From positions 947,497 through 1,011,496 of the forward strand of contig NC_072457.1 in the NCBI RefSeq assembly GCF_027596085.1: a stretch of DNA of 64,000 nucleotides, in the 5' to 3' direction. The notes under the pieces are model-generated. The model was not told where the DNA came from. It was given only the letters and a program-made list of their open reading frames with translations, and searched no databases. Shown here piece after piece: positions 52,301-64,000 of this stretch. Both the position numbers and the translations under genes were made by a program. How positions within the stretch are numbered: the first letter of the stretch is position 1; each line of letters opens with the position of its first letter. This DNA is from Anoplopoma fimbria (lineage: Eukaryota > Chordata > Actinopteri > Perciformes > Anoplopomatidae).

Positions 52301-52774
52301 AACTCTACGTGTCCGTGCATCATGCATGTAATTGCATCACTCTTCCTGCGGGTACATGTGTGCAGATGCATGTAGACATTCATAGTTTCATGTGTTTAGT
52401 ATTTCTCCAACAGTGAACATTCCTCAGCCTCTGATCTTCTCCTCCTCCTCCTCCTCCTCCCTCCTCCTCCTCCTCCTCGGGCAGCCATTCATAATCAAGA
52501 TCATTCTGGAAGAAAAGAGGTCTGTTGGGGTGGAAAAAAAATATTCTTTCATCTTTTGCCCTTCTCTCTTTCTTATTTGGATTAAATGTGCTGCAGAAAG
52601 ATTTATGGGATGAAACTGGCTCAATGTCGAGATGGATTCAGTGAGATAAAAAGTCAAAGACGGAATATTTGGGTAACATTTTGAATCTTCGGCACTGATA
52701 TCTGTCTTCACCAGGCGGAGACCTCCAGTTCTGCCGACTGAAGCCATGCAGAAGTGTCTTTAACCTGCATTCAG

Positions 52775-52935
52775 AGAAAATGACTCTACTTCTCTCTTGA
52801 TTTATTCCCTCAGTAAACATTGTAAACATGAGTTTATGGTCTCAATCTCTAGTTTCAAGTCTTCTTCAATACAGCATGATGTTCATTTAGTAAATGATGC
52901 TCCATTTAGAGTCAAACAGACCATAAAGCAGGGCC
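52775..52935 (-). repeat. Dispersed repeat family A, truncated copy
   Basis: Body only, from GAGAAAATGACTCTACTTCT to ACCATAAAGCAGGG; the CTCF-like box is absent. Confidence 0.88.
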
Positions 52936-53564
52936 TTCAGAGCAGCATGAATGTATCTTAACGTGGATTACAAGATGCAAAACGAATTCATAGCTGCAAG
53001 TTGGACGCCTGCACAAAACCCCTTCCACCTTGTTGATGCTCAGTGCAGTCGAGATCCTGGAACAGTAAAACAGTCACTGGAATAAAAGCAAGAAAACGTC
53101 AGTAAAAAATTCTCCCGAAACATTTATGATGAATAAACGTCTCTTGACTTGCTGTGCTGTCAAGTCAGTTTTATGTAGTTGGGCTTGAATGAGGACTTTA
53201 CAAGCTGTGATTATGAAACAGCCTCAATAAGGATGTGTTCGTCTCAGTGACCACGTTTACATGCAACACATATTCTCCATATTTTTGCATTTATTCTGAA
53301 AAAGATCTCTGTAATCACTTTATTGTATTTCCAAAAATGAGATAATATATCTTCAGGGAGTGCAGCTAGTGACAGTGTGGGCTCCATGGTAACGTATGAA
53401 CATGATCTCATCTTCAAAGGTCACATGTTTGTTAACTGATGCTAACTGATGCTAACAGACGTCTACCTGACTTCTACCACACACCAGATAATAATAGTAA
53501 TAAATAATAGCCTCTTCTGTAATGTGCTAAACTTTTGAAGTGATTTATGTGAAGAGGGAGACTT

Positions 53565-53606
<42 letters not shown>

Positions 53607-53608
53607 TG
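53565..53608. repeat. (TC)n-(TG)n compound microsatellite
   Basis: TC run joined directly to a short GT run. Confidence 0.93.
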
Positions 53609-53984
53609 ATGGACTGCAGCTCCAGTTTTAGCCTCACAGCAGTGATTAGACTTGTCTGTGAGCTGATTAATATTCTCCAGAGACGCCGGGCGAGGTGAGG
53701 GAAACGATTATGGGATGGACGGATAATGGAAAGATAATGTCCCCCATGGATCACACTGTCAGAACAGGGAGAGTCGGAGTGGGAGGGAGGGAGAGAAGAG
53801 AGGGATGCAGGTACAGAGAGAGGAGAGTTGCAAAACTTGTTTCAAAGAGTTTTAAAGTGTTAGAAGGATAAATGGGTGAGGATGGTGAAATAGGAGCTGC
53901 TGTTTGAGGCTATACCTATGAAAACGATGTGTTGTAATACGTATATGTCCCACGAAATAATGTGCATGTAATCTATGGAATAAT

Positions 53985-54150
53985 TAACCAGTATGTATAA
54001 GGACCACAAAAGGCCATACATGGTGGGTGGGTCAAACAAGCAGACCGCTGTTCGTTCCTCGTGTGAAACAAGAAGTCAGTGTTGATTTATTTGTCAGGTC
54101 ACTTCCGTACTTCAGTAACGACATTTCTGTAGTTATTTTAACCCAACGAC
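53985..54150 (-). repeat. Dispersed repeat family C copy
   Basis: GGTGGGTGGGTCAAACAAGC, TGTGAAACAAGAAGTCAGTG and ATTTCTGTAGTTATTTTAAC, reverse complement of the 58.3-kb copy. It directly abuts the next family A copy. Confidence 0.7.
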
Positions 54151-54154
54151 TGTC

Positions 54155-54415
54155 TTAAAACCAGGCGGCAACCTCCTTCATGTGTTAAAGCTGCGTTCTC
54201 TCTCCTGTCCACCAGGGGGCGACTCCTCTGGTTGTATAGAAGTCTATGAGAAAATGACTCTACTTCTCTCTTGATTTATTCCCTCAGTAAACATTGTAAA
54301 CATGAGTTTATGGTCTCAATCTCTAGTTTCAAGTCTTCTTCACTACAGCATGATGTTCATTTAGTAAATGATGCTCCATTTAGAGTCAAACAGACCATAA
54401 AGCAGGGGATGCAGA
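54155..54415 (-). repeat. Dispersed repeat family A, copy near 54.2 kb
   Basis: Minus-orientation copy with the CTCF-like box at 54209-54223; ends at AAAGCAGGGGATGC. Confidence 0.88.
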
Positions 54416-54570
54416 GGCAGGAAGGGAGCAGCTCAGTAGCAGGGGAAGGATAAGAGAAGGGGTGAAGGAGAGAGGGAGGAGAGCAGCAGCAGAGGAGTAA
54501 ATCCAGCTAGTGTTTGGCTCGACATAATCTATGCTAACATGATAACGTCACCCACAAGCTCGGCTGAGAG

Positions 54571-54624
54571 AGAAGGGAGGAGGAGGAGGAGGAGGAGGAG
54601 GAGGAGGAGGAGGAGGAGGAGGAG
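54571..54624. repeat. (GGA)n microsatellite
   Basis: Seventeen or so AGG trinucleotides. Confidence 0.95.
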
Positions 54625-55706
54625 GTTGGTCAGTATGTCAGTCAGGTAACTAGTCAGGTGATCATCACTGTTCAGACCTGCCTATAAAAACAATCAGCCA
54701 TAGAGCTACAAAAAACAGGAGTAAATGCATCAAAGACGTTCAGAGTGTCTGATTACATGTGGTATTTGAACACAGTGAGTCCCCTGAAACACTGGACCAT
54801 ATTCATAATTTGCAGAAGAAGAAATGCAAATGCATCCATGCATTGGTGGTAAACGTTAAAAAACAGGTACAGTACATATTTAGAGGCCCACGTGGGGCTC
54901 AGACAGGTCGCGAGTATCCGCACGGCCAAAGTGGCATCACACAAGTTGATAATCTCCAACTTTTAGAAAAGTGTTGGTGACGTCACTGTAGAAAATGGAG
55001 CAGAAGCTTGTTTTGGTTTTGTTAGTCTATCCTAAACTTTATATTTTGGACTCACACTTTCATAACAAAGACAGAAAAGCTCATTTAGGATCAGATTGCT
55101 CGGCGGACTTTAATTGTTGCTGAAGAGTGTTGAGCTTTTATCACAGTACGTCTTGTCTCTCCTTGACCTTACGTTACGTCTATAAGACTGAGAGGTGACA
55201 AAGCTCATCTCTAGGAAGTATGAAGCAGTCATCCTCTGTTTGGGGCTCATGGTGAAGAAACTATGTCAAAGAATTAGATAGAAGGGCATAAAGATAACAC
55301 AGAGCACAGGACACAGCAGTGGTTTGAGTGGGGGTTAGGTTGTCATGACATTGTTGTCATAAAAACAGAGAAAATGCAATCTCTGGCTGTCAAAAATTAT
55401 ATTTATCTTGTTTGCTATTTGACATTAGGCTGATGATGCACTATTGTTCTAGAAATGTTGACTTTTACTTTGACCTGGGTTTGAGAATCCCTCTGTGAAA
55501 TTTGTCGTGGAAGCATTGGTTTTATTATTATTTTATTGCTGGGAGGCAGGATGACTGTTTCTGGAGAAATGTGCCTATTCGCCCATATCCGTCATAATTG
55601 TCTTTTCTTTCCACAGCTTCATAATTGACCTTTTGTGCGTGTCTAGCCATCTGTGACTCTGGTTTGAACGTTTGTGTGTCTTTGGTGAGACTGAGTGCTG
55701 CTCATT

Positions 55707-55709
<3 letters not shown>

Positions 55710-55759
<50 letters not shown>
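55710..55759. repeat. (TC)n microsatellite
   Basis: Uninterrupted TC array. Confidence 0.95.
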
Positions 55760-55764
<5 letters not shown>

Positions 55765-56928
55765 TCTGCTGTAAGAATCGGCTGGAATTCGAGGCACGCC
55801 GTTTGCACTTCCTGTGTTTTCCTCGTGTCGCTAAGGTAGCACTTCCTGTCTCAGGAGCTGGAAAACACTGCTGCGATGCAAAACACACATGTGTGCACAT
55901 TCACACATGCCCACTCTGTGCAAACACACTGCAGGTATTAATGTATACTGGCAGCAAATTGAAATAGCATGCACATGCTACAACATATTTCTTTCTCTCC
56001 TTCTGTAGAAAGTTGTTCCCTTCAACAAACAAGCATTATATTGTGTAATCTAAAGAGAGATGTACTTATATAACTGTATATATTTATCACTCTGCCAATT
56101 TGGTGACAAAAATGACTTAATTTCTCCCATAAAAATCTGGAAAACAATCACTGAGCTTAAAACTAGTTTAAGAGACTTGATAGAGTTGATCAAACTCATT
56201 CACAAGGACATTTGTCTTGCATCACATGCCCCAAACAATACAAAATAGAATATAAAAACATAAAACAGCACAAATGTATGTAATGTAGAAGCATTGAAAT
56301 GCAATTAAACGGTGCAAAAAGCGTAAAAAATTCACAAAAATAATAAAAGCAAAAGTAATTAAATGCTGTGTTCCTCTAGGTAACAACAAGGGAGAAACAT
56401 TATTTTATAGAGAGATTGTATTGAATTAGTCTTTGGTAATGTTAGCTTATCAATTTACAGCAAGACTGCGGTTTTGGTAGCAAATTGGCTCGGCAACAAA
56501 AATCAAAATGTCTACGACCAAAAACCAAGATGGTCAAAATGTCTACGGTTAAAAACCAAGATGGTGACGGCAAAAAAAACAAGAAGTCAGTTATTCATTA
56601 CATTACATTACATTACAGTCATTTAGTTATTCCTGCCTTTATTTGACAACCAGGTCTGAAAACAACTATATTACTTATGATAACACCTGTTCCAAAATAT
56701 TTATCTCGATGAGGAAAATGAAATGTAATCCGGGCTATAAACAAAGACATTCAGACTTTTTGAATCACCATTTTTGAAATTCAAAGTAGCCTCGCTTTGT
56801 TTTTTCTCCTTATTAGTAGTCAGAGCCGGTCCGTGACCCCAACGTGGTCACAATGGGAGACTGAAACACAGTCCTGCTGTCAGACTGTCAGACTCGTCTC
56901 CGTCCATCTGACAGCCTGTGACAGTACG

Positions 56929-57144
<216 letters not shown>

Positions 57145-57609
57145 TCTTTGAGTCTTAGTCACTTGCTCACAGAAAATGCCATTGTCAACATCCAGAGAAA
57201 CAGAAAAAAAGAAAGAGGATGTTGAGTGTTGACTTGTGACTTTTTGAGAAGCCCGTCCTCCTATTCTTTCAGCTGTCGTCGAGGGAGAGAGACAGAGAGA
57301 TAACAACTGAGATGGAGAAGGACTGATAAGTTCGGTGGTGAAGTGTTAAACCTCTGGTGATCTGTATGTAGTGAGGCGTTTAGAACTGCTGGACATTTTC
57401 TGTTCCTTATAGTTCATGTTTGGGTAGTTAAATGGCAAAATCTGGTCCATAAATATTAGCCTTGCAACAGATCATAAAACTCACAGATAGGATCAGCACA
57501 AAAGAATAAAAGGAGCAAATACAACTTTTATTGATCCCTGATCACGGCTTTTAGCTGCCGATACTAAAACTGATCATTGATGATCCATATTGTCAGATAC
57601 AGATCTATT

Positions 57610-57810
57610 TCATTACATTACATTACATTACATTACAGTCATTTAGCAGACGCTTTTATCCAAAGCGACTTACAGGAAGTGTATTCAACATAGGTATTCA
57701 AGAGAACTACTAGTCACCAGAAGTCATCAGTGCATCTCCTTTCTTAAACAAGCATCTTAAAGCATAAACCAGAGCAAAAGTATAGTGCAGAGGCAAATTA
57801 CTACGAAAAC
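57610..57810 (-). mobile_element. SINE/LINE-tail type retroposon copy 2
   Basis: Reverse complement of the element at 12.13-12.35 kb: CATTACATTACAGTCATTTA, GCAGACGCTTTTATCCAAAG, then ACCAGAGCAAAAGTATAG. Beyond it, to about 57935, lies a degenerate AATACGAATNNAATAAGTGC tandem repeat. Confidence 0.8.
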
Positions 57811-57935
57811 AATAATTGCAACAGACTAATACGAATATAATAAGTGCTACAAACTACTACGAATAGGATAAGTGCAGTAAACAATACGAATTCAATAAGT
57901 GCAACAACTAATACGAATGCAATAAGTGCTACGAG
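57810..57935. repeat. Degenerate tandem repeat (CTAATACGAATATAATAAGT-like)
   Basis: About four units of 28-33 bp, each with TACGAAT and ATAAGTGC. It may be an internal part of the neighbouring retroposon. Confidence 0.75.
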
Positions 57936-58254
57936 GAAGGCTCAGGGTAGTACTTCATTTCATCATCCCCATCAAAATTCTAAATGTTATACTTTTACTT
58001 TGTTGTAGTCATCTATAATATTTTGTTCATATAAAACCAAAATTCACTTTTATATTGAAACTAATCTTATCATTATTAGCTTCAATGATGTATTAAAAGC
58101 TGCTGTTTTGAGAGCACCAGTCGTTCTCTGAATGCTTGCATCACCCGGTGTGTTTATCACATTAATGGTAATATATGTTTGTGTGTTTGTACCAACGTCT
58201 CCTCATTCAACCGTTCTTATTATATCTTACTAAAAGAGACCTACAAAAGTTTAG

Positions 58255-58510
58255 CAAAGTGTCAATTTCTGCTTGTTACGTGAATACAGTCTTTTCAAAT
58301 GAAACTTGTGACTTTACAGGGAACAAATTAGTTAGGTTTAGAAACAGATCATGAAATACTTAGTTAGGTAAAGGAAAATATCATTGTTTGGGTTAAAATA
58401 ACTATGGAAGTGCAGTTACTGAAACCTCAACATTGACTTCTTGTTTCACACGGGCATGCACGGCAGTCTGCTGGAGGTTTGGTGTTTGTAGGAGCCATCC
58501 TCCCTGTGTG
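58255..58510 (+). repeat. Dispersed repeat family C copy
   Basis: AATTAGTTAGGTTTAGAAAC, TTGTTTGGGTTAAAATAACT, then TTTCACACGGGCATGCACGG. This looks like the most complete copy here. Confidence 0.72.
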
Positions 58511-59171
58511 TGCTTCACTGGTCTTTATACTTCCTGGTTAACGACTACATTGATCATTTAAATAATTTCCTGGGGTATCTACGAACTAGGGCGCATTCTT
58601 TTATAGGAATAGCTACGAATGCTGGATGATCCAGCCTGGTTTGTATATGACGGCGTCTTTAATAAATACATATAGCTGGTTTATACATCAACTAAACTCT
58701 CCAAGACGGCAGCATCACCTCCACTGTCACAGTTTCTACTGTAGAGCTCACACTGAGGATATGCAGGAACATGCACAAACACACACACATACACATGCAA
58801 ATAAAGTGTACAGTGCATAATGCAAGTATTCATACAAACAAGTACACAAACAGTACAGATGCATTAGCCATGAAAATATAGAAACACACACTCACACACG
58901 GCATAATTCATCAAGCGCAGTTTGACCTTTGGCACGCAAACACAAAATGCATACACACAAATAGACAAATGCAAATGCATATAACATCTCCATGTAAATG
59001 TTTTGTTTTCCTTGCGGTGCTCAAAGAGCTGCAGTCTCTGGATGTCAATGAATGCTTCTAATAGCGTGTGACTCAATCGTTGATGGTCTAACCGACTGGA
59101 CGCGCTGAATCAGCACCGAGCGCTTCTTTAATCTGAGAGAAAACACACACACAGAAAATGGGACACCGCAA

Positions 59172-59172
<1 letters not shown>

Positions 59173-59217
<45 letters not shown>
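59173..59217. repeat. (CA)n microsatellite
   Basis: Short uninterrupted CA array. Confidence 0.93.
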
Positions 59218-59220
<3 letters not shown>

Positions 59221-59546
59221 TCCTATAAGGAGAGGGGTGACTGAGCTCCAGCGTAATGAGCACCGGGGCAGCGAGGACAACACGGGATTAGAGTGTGACG
59301 GGTCAGGATCAGGGTCACCACAGAGTGAGAGTGCTGAGTGAGAGGTAGGACTCAGAACCAGACCAGAGAGTGAGCAATGAGGAGGCGAGTGGGGAAGAAA
59401 AGAGGGAAAGGAAAGGAAGTAAAACTGCAGCAGAGTTCACTCAAAATAAAGTAGTCTGATTCAGGCAAAAAATAAAAGATGTGAAAATGTTTTTAAATCT
59501 TTTTCTACATTTGTCTAATCAGAAATATCTGACCATAACTGATTAC

Positions 59547-59708
59547 GATGTGGCCAAAAGTATGTGGACAACCTTATGCATGTTATTGAACATTTCATTC
59601 TTAAACTATGGGCATTAATCTGCTCTTATAACAGCTGGGAAGCTCTCCTCCAGATGTTGGAACCTGGCTGCAGGGGTTTGCTCCCATTCAGCCACAAGAG
59701 CATTTCAG
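59547..59708 (+). mobile_element. Fish dispersed repeat with GGCCAAAAGTATGTGGACAA motif
   Basis: ATGTGGCCAAAAGTATGTGG, then ATGGGCATTAATCTG, then CCCATTCAGCCACAAGAGCA: a repeat that recurs in many fish genomes, from memory of the family. Probably a DNA-transposon derivative; the class is not certain. Confidence 0.6.
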
Positions 59709-59740
59709 TCACAGAACTCAAGTGTTGAAATAGATAATTA

Positions 59741-59815
59741 TGTGAATGAAGCGTATGTGAATGAAGCGTATGTGAATGAAGCGTATGTGAATGAAGCGTA
59801 TGTGAATGAAGCGTA
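59741..59815. repeat. 15-bp tandem repeat, five perfect copies
   Basis: TGTGAATGAAGCGTA repeated exactly five times. Confidence 0.97.
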
Positions 59816-61329
59816 TGTGCAGCAGCGGACGCGTCTACCGATTATTTTAAGTGGAGTATAATATATATCGGTGCAGCTTTGCCACTGGTGCAGAAGGAGA
59901 GCATGCTGCAGGATTTCCTACAGATCATGCTTGCAGATCGCGAAATCCTCCGTTATTATGAATCCCACTGCTCTTCTTTGCAAGCACCAGGATTGGCAGG
60001 CGTCCACGCTCGCCAAATGTCTTGCTAACCTGATTTGTTCAGTACCTTTGCCCGAACCAATAGGTTATCTTAACCCCACCTACTGTTCAGAGAGTCTAGT
60101 TACGCCAGTCTCCTGTGTGGCTCTCATGAATTGAGGTTATTATCGGTTATTTAACCCCAAAATATTTTCAATGGTTGGACTTCTGAATAAGAGACCATCA
60201 GGAAAAGTATACGTGTGTTTTGAGGATGTGAGAACATGCAAGATGTCGCAACACGGTAGCCACATTACACCATAACCCGCAAGAAACCAGGGACAAATAT
60301 ACACTTCTGGTGAGAAAGAAAAGACCGTTTCCTCTTTCTATGCTGCTTCCCTCCAGCTTTCATGTGAAGGACAAGTGCAGAGCAGCGTGATAAGCAGAGC
60401 GTGATTTAAAAAAAAGAGTGAATTTAGGAGGGGAAAAATGGATCTTTGCCGAGGACGAGGAGGAGAGCATACACTTCTCGTTTCACTTCTGTAATCCCTG
60501 ACTGGGTATCTGGAAATGAGCTCATGCCTAGTTACCGTAACCAAGAGCCCTGGGACAAATAAACTTGTTCTTAAAATACTTGTAGCTGTCCCGGGATCTG
60601 CTGGCTCCAATGCCACTCCAGCTTTGTTTCCAAGGACTTGAATCAGGGTTAATGAACAACTGACTTGAGGTCCCAGAGCAAATAAACTCTCTTAAAGTAT
60701 TTTCAGACCAAGCATGAGGGCACGGTCAAAACCCTGAGCAGACCCTGTGAACTGAGCTACCAGTGGATGTTAATGTCCCCGTGGACAAAAAAAACATATT
60801 CAGGATGAAACCCTGTGAAAGTGCAGTCATTATATAGACAGATAAAAAGAAATGGCATCCAACAATGTGCAGAAATGTAGCATGAAAGCGTAACAGAAAA
60901 TGATTTTTCTCTCGTACACATACAGTGCAGTAATTATGACTTCAGCTCCCTGAAAGATAATAACAGGAACTTGTCCGGGAAAACCTGACTACCAAGCTAT
61001 TGTGTGACGAGCTAGAATGATGACAAATATGGAGCGAGGACGTCTTTGTGTGAGTGCTTTGTAGATTCTTTGGGAGGACTTGATGATTTGAGTTTGGACA
61101 TTTTTGGGAAATGAGGTAATTCTGGGTGTTTTTCAGAGACTTTATTTGAGGACTCCGTCTTCACAGATCTTACTCACATAAGACTTGAGACTTAAATTGG
61201 GCTTTTACTTCTTGACTCAAGACTAACACCCATTCTGAAAATACTCTCTTAGAGCTCCTTACTTAGTCCATACATTTCTAGAAGGAGCCGTTAATAGGTA
61301 TGCCAAATTATTAAGAGATGATTGTCTGT

Positions 61330-61472
61330 CTCTATATGTCAGCCCTGCGACAGACTGGCGACCTGTCCAGGGTGAACCCTGCCTTCGCCCATTGACAGCT
61401 GAGATAGGCTCCAGCACCCCTGCGACCCTTAACTGGATAAGCAGGTTATGGAAAATGGAATGGAATGGAATG
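61330..61472 (+). mobile_element. Non-LTR retroposon 3' tail
   Basis: CCTGCGACAGACTGGCGACC, TGTCCAGGGTGAACCCTGCC, AGATAGGCTCCAGCACCCCT and a (GGAAT)n end: a very common fish LINE/SINE 3' end. No coding part is attached. Confidence 0.85.
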
Positions 61473-62646
61473 GTTGATCAAAAGGAAACATACACTCTTA
61501 GCGATAAAGGACATAGAATTGTCAGTGAAATCAATAGGCCTAATTATATAATTTTTCTATTTAGAAATGGGATAGTTATGAATAATATTTATGCGCATCT
61601 CTCATCTTGAATAAATTGTAAACCATACATTAAAAGTAGCCTACTAAAATCGACCCTCCACAGATGGTGCGCGATCTCCGAGCATGAACAAAGACGTTTA
61701 TACTCAACAGATTCTTGATACATTATTCTCTGAACCACCAGAGGACATACGGACAAAATGAACTGGTAAGAATCGAAAAGACTAAGTGTAATCAGTAAAA
61801 CAAAAAGTCATGTGATCGCGCAAGCCAAGTAACAAAAATTCAGAGCTGCACGACCAAACGCCGGCCGTGATTACTATATTTTCTGGCCTCTCTCCAACTT
61901 CACTTCAGCGAGTATAAACTGAACTTTAAAATCATCCTTCCTACTCCTGAAAGTGTTTCATCTTAAGAGCTTTCTTAAGGGTTAAGATACTTTGCTTCGT
62001 GAATAACTTTTATCTTTACCAGGATATTGTCTTAACTTTAACGGGAACTTTTTAGAAAACATCATTATTTAAAGAATTTTCTTAGAATCTTGTTACAAGT
62101 ATCAACTCCTTTCTTCTAGGAAGCTTTATTAATACAACAGTTTTCAAAGCTGCACAAAATGAAGCATTTTGATCAAAGTGAATAGATAAAGAAGAACCTG
62201 ACTTGACTTGCACTTGTCCCTAAAGACTTAAAAACAGCACAAGATTAAGGTAAGGGTTGGGGTTAGGTATGCAGTTGTAATGGATAAAGTTAGGGGTATT
62301 TTGACAAACATAGAAATGCAAATGTGCAGATTTTCTGCACATCAGCTCTCTACAGTCAAACCAAGCTCCTCAGCTGGTGTCCAAAGCAAAGCCAGAAGGT
62401 GTTTTCTCGTCATCTAGGCGTTTGAGAGTTGAACTTGGAAATGTGTTTCCAGAATAAAGTGCACATGGGTGTGCATGTGTGTGTCCTGTGACAGAGGGCG
62501 GACTGAGGACAAGGCGTGGGGGTTAGACAAGGCCACACATGGAGCCACAACACCCCCACAGCAAACAACGGGGAGACCAAACCACCAGCTCTGCCCATAC
62601 AAACACACTCTCACCACATGACAACACTATTGTGGCCGAGGGAGGC

Positions 62647-62752
<106 letters not shown>

Positions 62753-63029
62753 GTCGGTGGGGTGGGGTGGTCATCTGGGTTTCCTCCAGAGAGTGAAACA
62801 AACCGAGTGAGGGAGATTCACTTCCCCGTTGGGACAGACAGATAATATTGACACAATCTGTCACAATAAGAGGCAGACGGAGCCACATTTTGGAACGCGC
62901 CAAGACTACGTTGGGTTTAAACCAAAGACTTTCCCTTCACAAGATGAGATTTCCTTGTAATTGAAGAACAAATAAGTTGGTTTAAATATTAAATAGAACT
63001 TTGGCAGTGTGGTTCACTGTCAGACCAAA

Positions 63030-63185
63030 GAAAGTTTTTACAACTCTATGCCGATGACACCCACCTATTTTCCCCCTAAAAAATCTGACAAACTTGGTAC
63101 AAACACCTGAATGCTGAAAGAAACAAGATACTAAAAAAAATTCTACATGTAAATACTAAAAAGGTCCTTTTGGGTAAACTAACAC
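63030..63185 (+). pseudogene. Fragment of a LINE reverse transcriptase (YADD box)
   Basis: The frame CAACTCTATGCCGATGACAC reads QLYADDTHLFSP before a stop. YADD is the catalytic aspartate motif of non-LTR retrotransposon reverse transcriptases. About 90 bp downstream LHVNTKKVLLG resembles the usual LNxxKTEVLLxG segment of L2/CR1-like elements. The gap between has stops and deletions, so this is a dead fragment. Confidence 0.7.
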
Positions 63186-63723
63186 GGGTAATTGCCAAAT
63201 AGTAATTTCAACTCCATTCAGTTATACAATTTTTTTGGAGGGAAGTTGGGACAGTCAATGAACATTTGTTAAAAATCTGATTCAGATTGAGCTACATAGC
63301 AGCTGACGAGTGTTTTTTATGATTTTAAAATGGATTATTCAGGTCACTATTATTCTTAATAGACTGTATACAAACTGACTTCCTGATGTAGTGTGCTTAT
63401 TGTCAATTCAAAAAACCATTATATTTGTTATAGAAAACTCCCCGATTTTTTTTCGTCTTTTTCTTTTGCTCTTTGTCGCTTGTTGTTTTTTTACACTGCT
63501 GCTCAAATTGCTGTTGAAACTTTAGATGATGGCGCTTATTTTGCATTTTGTGAGATATAGAAACAAATGTTAGTCAGATGAGACACAGAACAGGTTGTGT
63601 AAGTGCATGTTCCGTTCATAGTGAGTCATTTTCAGGGGAATCAGAACGAGTCTCCCCTCAGGTGAAATGGGCGACATTTCACACACATAAACATAAACAG
63701 TGGTGAGTCAGCAAGTTGTGTCT

Positions 63724-63726
<3 letters not shown>

Positions 63727-63783
<57 letters not shown>
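63727..63783. repeat. (GT)n microsatellite
   Basis: Uninterrupted GT array. Confidence 0.95.
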
Positions 63784-63785
<2 letters not shown>

Positions 63786-64000
63786 CTGCATCCCGTCTGG
63801 ATAGTTGCATGTAAGCATCTGTGTGTGTGTTAAAACTGTGCATTAACCGCCCTGACCTCGCCACTAAGTGTGTGTGTGTGTCTTGTCAGGTGTGCGTCAA
63901 ATGTAGGCGTACCTTACCACACTGTTTACACACGACGCCACGGTGTGACCTCGGAGGTTGCCGGTGACCTGATTGGCTGCCAGCTACCAGCTCATTAAGC

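Overview
This is a window of vertebrate nuclear DNA, almost certainly from a ray-finned (teleost, probably percomorph) fish. The evidence is spliced genes with GT-AG introns, very many long GT/CA microsatellites, dispersed fish-type repeats, and proteins that resemble vertebrate parvalbumin, NCF4/p40phox and a BAIAP2-like protein. Nothing prokaryotic was seen: no operons, ribosome-binding sites or CRISPR arrays.

Layout. (1) At 296-371 (+) lies the last coding exon of a gene that enters from the left edge. Its product ends in a WH2-like tail of the BAIAP2L family, probably baiap2l2. (2) At 2286-3603 (-) is a complete four-coding-exon parvalbumin gene encoding 108 residues, of the alpha-like type, with both EF-hand loops intact. 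(3) At 11948-40737 (+) is a complete ten-exon ncf4 gene encoding 349 residues: p40phox, the PX-SH3-PB1 subunit of the phagocyte NADPH oxidase. Parvalbumin and ncf4 are divergently transcribed, the same arrangement as PVALB/NCF4 on human chromosome 22q, so this is an ancient linkage. (4) From 40.9 kb to the right edge there is no confident gene. Two minus-strand exon-like segments at 47.2-47.63 kb are the only plausible coding signal there. The rest is microsatellites, minisatellites and transposon relics, including a LINE reverse-transcriptase fragment with a YADD box at 63 kb and a LINE/SINE 3' tail at 61.4 kb.

The ncf4 introns are crowded with simple sequence: a 1.2-kb nearly pure purine tract (intron 3), a TC tract at the exon 5 acceptor (intron 4), paired GT/CA arrays (intron 6), a GT array at the exon 7 acceptor (intron 6), a 1.5-kb 14-bp minisatellite followed by a purine block (intron 7), a CATCTC-type minisatellite touching exon 8 (intron 7), and a 49-bp degenerate satellite (intron 8). 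Most long open frames in the window come from these repeats and are not genes.

The most interesting pattern is a dispersed repeat, here 'family A', with about twelve copies or fragments. Eight copies carry the same 15-bp sequence CCACCAGGGGGCGAC, which closely resembles the core motif of the insulator protein CTCF. If it is bound, this repeat would have spread candidate chromatin-boundary sites on both sides of and inside ncf4.

Genes do not work together here as an operon. The three are independent transcription units: an actin/membrane adaptor, a cytosolic calcium buffer and a phagocyte oxidase subunit.
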